This document shows, piece by piece, positions 10,006-20,900 of a DNA stretch of 64,000 nucleotides. Positions within the stretch are counted from its first letter, which is position 1. The number at the start of each line of letters is the position of its first letter. A program made the translations under genes and the position numbers. The stretch lies in assembly GCA_002989075.1 (NCBI GenBank), contig PSQN01000012.1:62001-126000 (forward strand), read 5' to 3'. This DNA comes from Arthonia radiata (lineage: Eukaryota > Ascomycota > Arthoniomycetes > Arthoniales > Arthoniaceae). The notes under the pieces were generated by a model. It made no database searches, was not told where the DNA came from, and saw nothing but the letters and a program-made list of their open reading frames with translations.

Positions 10006-12340
10006 GTTTTATCCGACCTTCTTTATTCTTTTGTATTGTCGAAGTATAGTCTTTTAAAAGAATGCTTGGACTGCGTTTCTTTTTAAGTAATATAGATAGA
10101 TAGTACGTTAAAAACCTAGTCTTTAGATTATAGTACCTCGGTAGTTGTATACCAGGTTTTATTGTCTATAAAGCTAGTAAATAATTGACTTTTAGAAGGG
10201 GTTTGCGGTATAATTGGCCCGCAAATATTTAAGTAAACTTTTTTTAAATAATTAGCCGATTTATCTAGAGTTTCTTAGCTAATTTTAGCCGTTGTCTTTG
10301 CTTTAAAGTAAATTTAGCAATTATCTTCTAATTTGTCTAAATAATCTGTTCCTAGAGCAACATTTTTAAGCTGTTTTAAGGCGTTCTCGCCTATATATCC
10401 TATTCGTTGGTACTAAAGGTTAGTTTTCAAAAAAATAGTATAAAAAGATCGGACTATATTAATAGTCTGAGCTTTTATTACTATTAATCCGTTAATATAC
10501 CGCCCCTTAGTAGTTAGTTGTCCAGCTCAATTAACTTTTGGCTTGTTTTAGCTAAGAGTTACCTTATCTCCCCTCTTTTTAAGCTTATTAAAGCTTAGAA
10601 GGTTAATTTTAAATTTCTTAACAAATAAAACTTCGTCTAGAATAATTATTTTATCCTTAAAGAATAGTTTTGCTTTGCCTGTCTATAAGGTTTAAATTAA
10701 CTTTTCCCCTCTTTAACGAATAATTTGGTTAGTTGGCCGGATATCTGTTAGAAGATTAATATTCGAGCAAATATAGCTTATTAAGTCTGTATCAAGGATC
10801 TAAGAATTAGTAGAGTAATTAACTCTGTCTAGTAATGCTGTAAAGCATTGTTCTTCTTATAGGTTAGAACTATGTATAAAAAATATTTAAAACTTAGTGT
10901 TTTTAGAGCTTTTGTTAGAATTTAACCGGAGATTTGGGTATTTTTTCTAATAAGTTGCCGGTTTATGCCCCTTTTTGTTACAAAAGAGGCATTTTTCTTA
11001 GTTTTTACTTAGAGATTTTAATTTTTCTTTGGTCCTTTGCGTCAATTTATTGTCTATTGCAGTAAAAATCTTTTTTACTAGAGTACTACTACGAATTCGA
11101 CGAGACTTATTTATAAGTTAACTAAATAAGTTCTGTAAACTTATATTGCTAGTCGTTTATCGATAGCTTTAGCTAATAATAGCTACTATGTACTTATATT
11201 TAGAGGTCAGATTATAAAAGATATAAGCAGCTACTACCTTGTTAGATAGTACTAGTTCTTAAATTACTAAATTGTCTGTTAATTGCCTAATTTTAGTAAA
11301 GTAAAGCTTAAGGTTTTTTACCTTACTAAGTATAGTACTAAAGAGCTTCTTACAAATTAAAAACTCGGAACTAAAATCTTTCGATTTGTATAACCTTTTT
11401 AGGCTATTTTAAAGCTCTAAAGAGTTATAAATTCCCTTTATTTAAATAAGAAGACCGTCCTTTAGAGCTAGTTAAATAAGGACTGCTACCCTTATTAACC
11501 GTTTTTAGCGCCTAGCTTTAATAATTTCTCTAGCTAAATAGCTAAAAAAGAGAATTATAATATTAGTATAGCTCTTTTTAGTTAAAAAGGCCTCTATTCA
11601 AATCGACCAAATATTTTGTTTAGTTAAGCTCTTAAGTTTAGAGATCTTGTAAGAGAAGTCTATAGTCGAATATATAGTCGAAGATTTCTATAAAAAAAAG
11701 GAAGTTTTGTTCTAATAGTTAAATTAAGCTTAGAATTTAGAGTCGATTGGTAATAAGATTGTCCGAAGATATCAATAAATGTTGTAGAAGAAAAATTTTC
11801 TAAGAAGAAAATTTAAAAGAAATTAGTACTAATTTAGACTTATAACCTGTTTAAAAGGTATAAGAAAGAAGAAGAATACTACTATAAAGAGTATAAAGAC
11901 GAGACTAGCTTAGAACTCGTACAATACTTAAGCTTAGTATAGGTATAATACTTAGTAACAAGGAGAAGCTATTATTATATTATCTGTCTTATTAGCTAAA
12001 ATTCTCTAGAGAGATTTTAGCTTATATATCTAAGTTTAGTAGCTTATATAGAACTTACTAAATATTTATTCTTTTTAATAGAAGCTAGATAACCTATAAC
12101 TTACTGTATAAAATAATAATTTTATCTATTTAAAACTATTAGTCTCTAAGTTTATTCTATATTATCTTAGACTATAGGCCAGCTGTCTAAAATAGATTGT
12201 ATAATGCTCCTTTTTGTCCTAGATTTAGGCTACTAGGCCCGACTCTTTAGATAAAAGGCTTGTTCTATTTTAGACCGAGACAGTTGGTAGAACCTATCCA
12301 AGACTTTAGGTCCCTAGGGGTTCCAACTAACTAGCTAGTT
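10006..12340 (-). other. 5' part of the Ty1/copia element (gag, protease, integrase start)
   Basis: The sequence resumes after the chromovirus and continues the integrase part ending at 2651. The minus strand has a CLFCNKKGHK zinc-knuckle segment near 10,945-10,985 and a protease-like segment near 10,730-10,850. From about 11,200 to 12,340 the composition is extremely AT-rich and I can identify only the general gag position. A paired tract resembling CTATTTTAGACCG near 12,260 may be part of an LTR. Fossil. Confidence 0.6.
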
Positions 12341-12344
12341 AGTT

Positions 12345-14720
12345 AATTTTCAACAATTTTAAAAGCTTTTTTAAGTTCTTTAAATACTATTTATTCTTTT
12401 TACGTTTAAAACAATTTTTTTAATTATTTTGTCTGTTAAAATAGTAATACTATAATTTAACTAAAGTTAAATATCTATTGTCTATAGTAGTTAATAAAAC
12501 TAAGAAACTATTATATTTATTTTATATTCTTTAGTATAGGCTATATTAGAATAAATTAAATCTTTAAATCTTTTATTTAAAGACTATACTTAGTAATTAT
12601 AAATCTAAGAAATTTAATAGATTGTTAATAAAACTAGGTTTTCTCAATATTAATTTGTAAATCGATACGTACTAATCTTTTTAATATCTTTTTAATATCT
12701 TTTTTATATTCTTTTAGTATACAGCTATATACTAGAATATTATTTAAATAAGTAGTTATAAATATATTTAAATAGTTACTAAATATATTATTAATTAACT
12801 TTTAAAATAATGCTAGTACGTTTATTAGCTTAAAGAGTATAATATAATACTTAAAAAGTTTATATCTTATATAGAAGGCGGTTTTCTATTCTTTATCTTC
12901 TTTTATATATATTAGGTTATATACTTCTTATAAGTTAAACTTAATAAACTATTATACGTTATACGGTTTATAATTTTATTAATATATAGCAACGAATATT
13001 AATTTTTAATAGTTACTCTATTAAATTGTTTATAGTTTACGTAAAGTTATAATTTACTGTTTTTTTTAGTATAAAGAGTATTAAGTATTTGGCTAATAAT
13101 ATTAATTTTTAAATAAAGTCTTTCTTAAGGTTTTTATTAAAATAGTTATAAAGCGCTTAATTTTCTACTTCTAATAGAGAGTATATTAAACTAAATATTA
13201 GTATTTTATTTTCTTATAAAGGTATTATATAATCCTATAGTTTATACTTTAGAAGAGTTAAGTTTAGCTTAGCTTTCTTAAATAAGTATTAGAATTAATT
13301 GTATTTCTCTATTATTTTAGTAATTAACTAAGTACTTATTATTATATAAAATTGTTAGTATATAGTTATCTCTTATTTATACTTATATATAGCTAGCTAT
13401 AGATAAGATACTATATTAAACTTTTTTTATAAAATATTTAATTGTTAGAGTATAGTAGTACTAACTCGTATAAGTTTTTTATTGCGCTTCTTATCTTTAC
13501 TACTAAATATAGCTTATAGAGTATTTATTCTATAAAACGACTCTTATTTAGAGTAATTATACTTAGTAAAAAGAAGTTTCTTAGTTCTTTAATTTACTTT
13601 TAAGTTATATTGTTATAACTAAAGTATACTTAGTATTACATAGTACTAGTTAATATCTATAATATTATAAGTAATTTCTTCTTAATAGTTCTTTGTAATT
13701 ATATTTATTAATAAAGTTTTATAGTTAACTCTTCTCTCTGCTTCTTAAAATTTAAATAGTATATAAAATAATTTCTTCTTTTATATTTATATTTAGTATT
13801 CTTTAACGTAGCGTGTTAAAATAAAGTTACCTATTACGTCTAAATTAATTATAATATTAATGTTTTTATTATTTATTGTTGCTTAAGTATATAAGTATAT
13901 TTTATAAATAGTTAAGTTTACGTAGAACTATACTTTTAGAGAGTTTAACTATTTAAGAAGTTATTAAGATAGTACTTAACTTACTTATAAGTATCTCTGT
14001 CTATATAAAGGGTAGTAAATAGAACTATAGTAGTATTATTTAGAAACTAGGTTTTATAAGTTTTAAAGTATATAGCTAAGTATATTAAAAATAAAGTAAC
14101 TTTAATACATTTATTTAAGAAACTCTTTTTTATCTTAATATTAATATTTAATATCTTACTTATACTAGCTATTCTATTAACTAACCTATTTATAGCGTTA
14201 TAGCTATTAAATACTAAAGTAGTAAATATAATTAATCTACTTTTTCTACTTTTATAGTAAGTTTATTAAAGTATAACGCTAATCGCTAAAAGAACTAAAC
14301 TAAAATTTACTTATCTTATATACTTATTAACCTTAGTAGTAGGTATCTTATATACTAGAGACTAAAAGATAGAAGGAGTAAAATAAATTATAAAGAGTAA
14401 GAAAAGCTTAACTAAGTAAATAAAAGGTAAAGTATATTATTTAAATATAGTTAAAGAACTTATATTTAAATATTAAAATAATAAGCTAAAGTTTATTCTA
14501 AGATTGGCTGTTAGTTTAGCTATATAGTTTAAGGTATATAGATATATTTCTCTATATTTAACGGTTCTAATAAACTCTTTGTCGCGTTATTAGGATTCTA
14601 TTACAATATAGCAACGATACTAACGTCGCTATATTAAAGTTATTGGGTATTCTATATAATACTCTAATAAGGCTGGTTAGGCTCAGCCTTGTACTAGCCT
14701 AATATAGCAAGATCGTAACA
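12345..14720 (-). mobile_element. Chromovirus fragment (copy C) with internal deletion
   Basis: Bases about 12,357-13,960 follow 5,822-7,420 of the complete element (RT to protease). The sequence then jumps to match about 9,220-9,528 (gag start), so roughly 1.8 kb of gag is missing. An LTR at 14,272-14,720 ends the copy. The 3' part of pol and the second LTR are absent. It is the most heavily RIP-mutated copy here and no coding stretch is intact. Its LTR belongs to subfamily B, the same as the solo LTR at 2132. Confidence 0.8.
14272..14720 (-). repeat. 5' LTR of copy C, subfamily B
   Basis: A 449-base LTR collinear with the solo LTR at 2132-2581, ending GATCGTAACA. It shares about 275 bases (R-U5 side) with subfamily A, then diverges completely in the U3 side. 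Confidence 0.82.
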
Positions 14721-16140
14721 ACTAGACTTCTTCTTTTTATTCTTCTTAGTATTAGTAGTAAGGCTTATAGTATCTATAAAGTATACTTTCTTTAATTTAA
14801 TAATCTAGAATTCTTTAAATAGTTCTATATTAATTAATATTTATAACTTATTCAAAAAGATAATTAAAGTATTATATTAGCTATGCTTAGTAGTAATCTA
14901 CTATTTATATTCTTTTATATTACTAATATTGTTTAGAAATATTATAACTTTTATCTTATTATTAAGAATTTTAGACTTATCTCTTCTCTTTAAACTATTA
15001 ATCTTATTTATAACTATTTAATTAGTCTATTTTAAATTTAATATAATATTGCTTTATATCTTTATAAGACTTTAGTAATAGTACTAGTAACTATTAGATA
15101 GTATTGTATGTCTCTAAATAGTCTATCTTTATATATCTTTTAATATAATTCTACTTTACCTTTATATAATTAAATTTATTATTATTAAGATTTATCTTAA
15201 TAGAATTACTAAGGTTATTAAGAATATAGAGAGATACCTTTACTTTAAGCTTATTTTACTTATAGCGCTTCTATTTCTTCTCTTTCTATATAGTAGTATT
15301 ATTAGTATTAGTAGAACCTAGAGAACAAGCCTTCTATATACTATTATTAATACTAAGAATAAACATTTAAAGATCTAATATCTTTAGTAGATTCTTAATA
15401 TTCTACTACTACTAGTAGTAGTTTTTAAAGCTCTTAAGAATCTTAAACTTAATATCTTACTTTGTATTTACTATAGTATTTAAATACTATATAGAATTTA
15501 AAGTTTACTAGATAACCTAGTAACTAATACTTATCTAAATTTAATAAAACTTATAATAATATAATTTCTAAAATTAGATTTATTTGATACTTAGGCTATA
15601 AAGAATTAAACTATATTATAGTAGTTATTTTAATAGCTTTTATATTAATATACTATAATACTTAGTATAAAAATAGTTGCTAATTACTTATAAGTTTAAT
15701 ACTATTAATAGTAACTAATTTTAGTTAGATTTTTATTAGAATAAGTATAAATAAATTATATAATTATAATAAAGCCTTAGATATATAATCTAGGCTTATA
15801 ACTAGTTAAAAGATAAAGTTAAAATAATAATAATTAGTATAAGTAGTAGGCTAGAAATACTAGAATTATTCTATAGATAAAATCTAGATACTAAGCCTTT
15901 CTAACTCTAGATATTATAGTACTATAGCTAGTATATAAAAGTTAAGATTAAACTAGAACTTTAGTATTTATAAATTCTTAATATAGAGCCATACTATATA
16001 TTATAAGTAGATAAGATATAGCTTTAGTTATAGTATAGAAAGTAGTCTATAATTTAAGTCTATTTTAAGCTTATTTAGAGTATATTTAGATAGCTAAAAG
16101 TATATAAAAATATGTATAATTTAAGCTTAAAATATAGTGA
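14721..16140. other. AT-rich, RIP-like sequence without recognisable gene
   Basis: About 1.4 kb dominated by TA dinucleotides, with no open frame above about 60 codons and no motif I can name on either strand. It is probably an older, fully degraded repeat. It ends abruptly near 16,140, where base composition returns to normal. Confidence 0.6.
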
Positions 16141-16474
16141 GTTTAGTAGTAACGTGGATTAGCAGCCTAGACTATCTACGGGGAGAAGTTATATACCTTA
16201 CGTAACCGGGCCGGTCACATGACCGTACACGTCCCCAAAAGATAGGCTGGGGTTCCGAGACTGCGCGCCTCATCAACCAGTTCCCAATTCCTCACTTCGA
16301 GCATCGCTTTCTCCCGGGGTCTTTCTCTCTTTGCCTGCGCCTGATCCATACCAAGAGTTCATACACGCAATAGCTAGCTCGAGACGACTGCCACTTGTTG
16401 GACCAATCTAGCGCTAGGAAAGGCGCGCATGCCATCAACACCGCAGGGCATCAACAAAGCATCTAGGACTCATT
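16141..16474. promoter_or_regulatory. Border of AT-rich block and 5' flank of the SR-protein gene
   Basis: Normal-composition sequence of 334 bases between the repeat block and the first codon of the splicing-factor gene. Pyrimidine-rich tracts (about 16,300-16,345) resemble fungal promoter and 5' leader sequence. I see no clear TATA box, and the promoter must be very close to heterochromatin-prone DNA. Confidence 0.4.
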
Positions 16475-17955
16475 ATGTCTGAGACTCGGGACCCAGTATC
16501 CTCCACTCGGCTCTACTTGGGCAACCTTCCCCAAAATGGTACGCTCACTGTCAAATGAACTGGTTTCTGCATGTCCTTTCTTGCTGGATTTGTTCTCTCC
16601 GATCCAGGGTAGTGAACAGCACCATCCTGGCCTCAGCCACTTGGTACTCAAGCTGGCTTCCGTGACCTGCGCATTTCAAGGATGGCTGGATCGTTTTTCT
16701 CCGCGGATGCTTTGGCGCTGCTTCGTACTTGCTGGAACCGATAGCTCAACTGACTGATCTGGATCCATTCTAGCGACCAAGGCCGACATTGAGACACACT
16801 TCAACACTCACGGCACCGGAGAAATCATGGAAGTCAAGCTTATGAACGGCTTTGGATTCATAGAGTACAAAGACTCGATGGATGCTCGTGATGTGGTACC
16901 GGGTATGTTGAGATTAAATTTCGTTTCCTGGCTACAAAGCTAACGAAGAGGCAGCTTTCCGTACGTACTTTCCGTAAAGTCTTCCTCAAAAGACCACCCT
17001 TCTCACGCAATCTCTATTAGATGGATCTGACTTCATGGGAAACCGCCTGGTCGTTCAGTTTGCGCGCGGGAACCGACCCAAAGAGATGATGCCACACTAT
17101 CAAGACCGGACAGGACCTCGAACGCGCCGCACCCAATATCGCATGGCAATTTCCGGCCTTCCAGCCGAAACAAGCTGGCAGGTACGAACACCGACTGACA
17201 ATGAAAGCCGTTTGCTCAACTAACGATGTTTATTGAAGGACTTGAAGGACTTCACCCGTCAGGATGGCTTGGATGTCGTCTACTCTGAGGTGGCTCGCGA
17301 GCGTGACGGCAAGGGGTCTGTATAGTCAAGACTCGTTTCCACGAAAAGCTATTGACACCAACAGATTCGTCGAGTACGAGACCGCGGCCGACCTTAAGCA
17401 GGCTGTTGATAAAATCGATGGCCGTGACTTCAAGGGCAGCACCATTCATTGTTCTGAAGACGTGAGCATGGGCACCTTTCTCAAGCCAAGCACAAGCGCT
17501 AATCAGTCTCCGTCCAGGTTCAGCCAGATCGTCCACGCGATCGCTACCGCTCACGTTCGCCTCCTCACCGTCGTGACTACGGGGCGCCTGCAGGAGGACA
17601 TGATGACCACTATGACCGCCGCGGACCACCCCGGGGGTATACTCCCCGTGGATATCGGGAGCGCTCACCACCGCGGCGATACGATTATGAGGCGCGCGAT
17701 CGATATGGCCGATCTCCACCTCCACCACGTGGTCGCCCAGCGTATGACGATTATCCTCCACCACGTCGCCCCTATCCGGAAGATCCATACCCGCCACCTC
17801 GAGGCTACCCACCGCGTGGACCTCCCGCAGCATACCCAGATGATCCGTATGCAAACGGAAGTCGCGGCGGATACGACAGGCCCATGTCTCCAAGGCGACC
17901 TCGCAGCCCACCTGGACGTGGGGGATACGATTATGATCGAAGGGGTTACTGGTAA
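16475..17955 (+). CDS. SR-family splicing factor with two RRMs, seven exons
   Basis: Predicted nuclear RNA-binding protein of 323 residues. Exons: 16475-16538, 16774-16902, 16955-16960, 17021-17181, 17239-17315, 17365-17461, 17518-17955. RRM1 lies near residues 12-85 (RLYLGNLPQNATKADIETHF; RNP1-like GFGFIEYKDSMDA), RRM2 near 108-180 (YRMAISGLP, then SWQDLKDFTRQDGLDVVYSE, GKGFVEYE). The SWQDLKDF motif is typical of SR proteins with a pseudo-RRM. From about residue 180 the tail is rich in Arg, Ser, Pro, Tyr and Gly (RSRSPPHRRDYG, ending YDYDRRGYW). The family acts in spliceosome assembly and mRNA export. The exon choice is supported by phase and by the continuous motif VVPAFHGSDFMG, which needs the 6-base third exon. 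Intron 1 is long (235 bases) and could carry regulation. Nearest relatives are likely S. pombe Srp2-like proteins. Confidence 0.88.
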
Positions 17956-20900
17956 TTGCTCCTCCTGCTGAGGCCGAAACGTCTTTGGTCACAAAGACAA
18001 TGCTCACGCTCTTAGAAATTCCCCTCGATACTTACCAATCGGAGTTGGAACAAAGCTCGAGCCATCACACCGAATCTCGACGGACAGATGGGCAGATCAA
18101 CGAGCAATTTCTGATAAACCTGAAACGGAAACGGACGCCGACATCATTTGGGAATATCATCGCTCACCAGCGCAATGTCACATTGCAGATTTTCTAGGAC
18201 AATGTATCTTGGTTCCGCAACGCTAGCAAGGTCTGGCAATGGTGTCTGCAAGACTTCGTAGCCTGAATATGACTCGTCAGTCCTGATGAGGTTACCTTTC
18301 TACTAAATGACACGACGCGACAAGCCGGGCGGAACGCTCTCCTGGTCGCGGATGACTGCAAGAAATTTACTTCGAACAATGCACATCCCTGTCAGCCTAC
18401 GTGACGAATCGGGGCCGCAGTCTGAGAACATGAGGGGATGCATGACTTCCATACTTGGTGTCTGCCTCTTCATTTTGCGTCATCGGACATGTTCAGCCTC
18501 CTCGTGCTGAACCTGCTGCCCATTATCCTGAGGCCAGACGAGCGCCGGTAGCACCCTTGCCAAATGGATCGATGCAACGTCTGCACTGTCTGTATGCAAG
18601 GCTGAAGGGCTGCATTCGCAAAACAATCACTTCTATAAGGATTTTGCGCCGATGACCAGGAAGCACACAACCTTGCTGAATGAGGTGCACCCGCATGACA
18701 TCGCTGCCGCCAGAGTACTCCGTAATGGTACCCAGATTGCACAAGAAGATGGAAATGCATGCAACGCTACGCTCTGCGAGACCCGCCGCGTAAGACTGAC
18801 TCGTCTCGTAGGACGAGCTCGAACCCCAACAAGTTCGAGCGGCAGGCGCTAAAGCTCCAATCCTGCAGTTGCTCGCCTGGCGACCACCCTGCAACCAGTC
18901 AGACTCCGCCCCTAATATGCAGGAAGAATCTCTCACCTCAACAAAACACTGGTCTCTCGCGGGGTCCCTGACTGGAAACGATGCATATCAGATGATCAAT
19001 TTGACATTGTCTATACCATTGTACTCGGGGATGCTCCATGGACTCCGAGTGCTTGTTAGCGAAGCAGACCCACCCACCGTCTGCCTGGACGCTGGGCGTT
19101 CACCCTGGTCGCCGGGCCTTCATCCTGGTCAGATCGCTCCGAATGGATTTAAACACATAGTGCAGAAGGCCAATTGTGCGGGCTCATCACCGCACTGGCC
19201 ACAACGATGTGCACTTGACTAGTAATAAAGATCTGCCGCACACTGATCGACACTCATTTTGCTGGTAAACATACATGCCAAGACGGCTTGTACACTGCAG
19301 ATTCGGACCATCAAGTCTGGCTCGTGCTCCGAGATCTGTCAGACCACAAAGCAATGGCGGTTCATGTCGACGACAGCCCCTGCATTGGCCTGGTTTTCAT
19401 TAACTCGTAGGTTGTCTTTACAAGCGCCCTCTGATGAACCGCAGCTCCTCCGACACTGGCCTCTGCCGCCTTTCTCTCGTCAACTCTTATACCGATATGG
19501 ACTCACCGCCCGACCCACGCTCGTCCCCTGCTTAAGTCTGGGCCAATTCCCGCACCACAGGATGCTCTTGCTCATTCCTGGTAAGCCGATAACCAGTCCA
19601 CTCTCTTGGCCAAGCTCGCGCAGTCAGTGTCTTTCATTTGATGTCCGGTGACAGCCACCTCTCCTTTGACTCGTGGCCCTACAACCCTTAGCCGTCTATT
19701 TCTCCGCCAGGTGATCCCTCATTGTTTCAGGGGCGAGCAAATCAGATGCATTCATTTGAAAAATCGCTTTGAAAACACACAGCTGTCGATGCCGCTTGGC
19801 GCCTCTATCGCGTTCACAAGATTGTTCAACTTCACGATATATTCTCATTTTGGCTACCATGGTATGTTCAGCAATCTGCTAGCCGTTAGGGATCCACACG
19901 CCCTTTAAATGCTCTGGTTCAGCCCAGCGGGGAAGTGCCTCCGGTCACCGCTTAGAGCATCAATGCCTCCGCTGTGTAATGATTGCGGATGGACCTCATG
20001 CCCTCGGCATTCAAATATTCATCCGAGATGCGAAAAACAGAATTGCGTTGCCAGGGAAGACGACGGCAGCGAAGGTCGGTGGGTCCACTCACGCTCAGTC
20101 GGTTCTTGCTAACATTGTCCGCTCAGCTTTGCTCTTGGCCTCGTCCCTTCAGCAACACAAGGAGCATCGAAAACCTACAGCAGCATGCTCCGGTGCTAGC
20201 GCAAGCCCCCCGTCGGCTGCTACCTTCCCCTTTTCAGGTACACCGGTGCCGTTACTTGATGAGAAGGAAAGCCCTTCCGCAGGAGCCAGCGTGCGATCAA
20301 CCGATGCATATATCGGGCGCTCTTCATCAAACCAGAGATGGATCGGACCTGAGCAGCCGCCGACATCGTTTCATCAGGAGCAGTCATCATGTAGCAATGT
20401 TGCAGTTGCCGGCGTCACACCCTCGGAACGGTCTCGCGATGCGTCTCGGGACAGGGTCATACTGCAGAGCAAGAGCACGAGGGATGAGGAACGAGGCGAC
20501 GACGGAGGCGGAGAGTTGTACGCCGACTGCTCGCTCAGCCGTCGTGCATCGCACGAGGTTTTCCGTGCCGGCGCATGGATGGAAGATGGGAATCCTCGGA
20601 CGAGATACGACGACACCGGTTCAGGCGTACCGCCGGCTTGAGCAGCGCCTGTGTCTTACGCGGCTCGTTGTCCACCTCTTGTGACGACGCGGGATAGAGA
20701 GGGTCACAGAAGTGAAGACGGAGCGAGGTTGGTTGTCTCGGAAGTGAAGGGCACGGAAGCTATGAGCTGTAGCGTCGGATCGCGCCATCGATCAACCCCG
20801 TCACCCTTTAAAGCCATCCATTTGTTAAGCGCTCATACAGCACCATCGCGTTTATGCGCGTCAAGGATCGGCGTCCAGAAAAAGAAGTTTGGGGGCTGAA

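Larger units (their letters stand above)
847..12340 (-). mobile_element. Ty1/copia retrotransposon, interrupted by later insertions
   Basis: The element lies on the minus strand in three pieces: 847-2131, 2587-2651 and 10,006 to about 12,340. They are separated by a solo LTR and a complete chromovirus, each with its own target duplication. Reading leftwards I see a gag zinc-knuckle remnant (about 10,945-10,985), a protease-like segment (about 10,730-10,850), GAG-pre-integrase and integrase parts, the integrase C-terminal region (about 1,800-2,131) and a reverse-transcriptase segment with a KKALYGLKQ motif near 870-910. The order gag-protease-integrase-RT is diagnostic of Ty1/copia. All parts are broken many times by transition mutation. 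The right boundary and its LTR (somewhere in 11,900-12,340) are not resolved, and the RT 3' part and RNase H are absent from the window. Confidence 0.75.

Noticed and set aside
1-16140. CRISPR array or satellite in the AT-rich block
   Set aside because: Repeats here are long LTR copies with target duplications. No short regularly spaced repeat is present, and the organism is eukaryotic.
17252-18007. 251-codon minus-strand frame and 235-codon plus-strand frame (17,264-17,971) over the SR gene
   Set aside because: Both are out-of-phase shadows of the repetitive RS/Pro/Tyr-rich last exons. The correct frame gives a coherent RS-type tail ending at 17,955.
19979-20684. Two overlapping plus-strand frames of 220 and 233 codons
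   Set aside because: Mutually overlapping in different frames, low-complexity translation, no domain, no splice support. Not called as genes.
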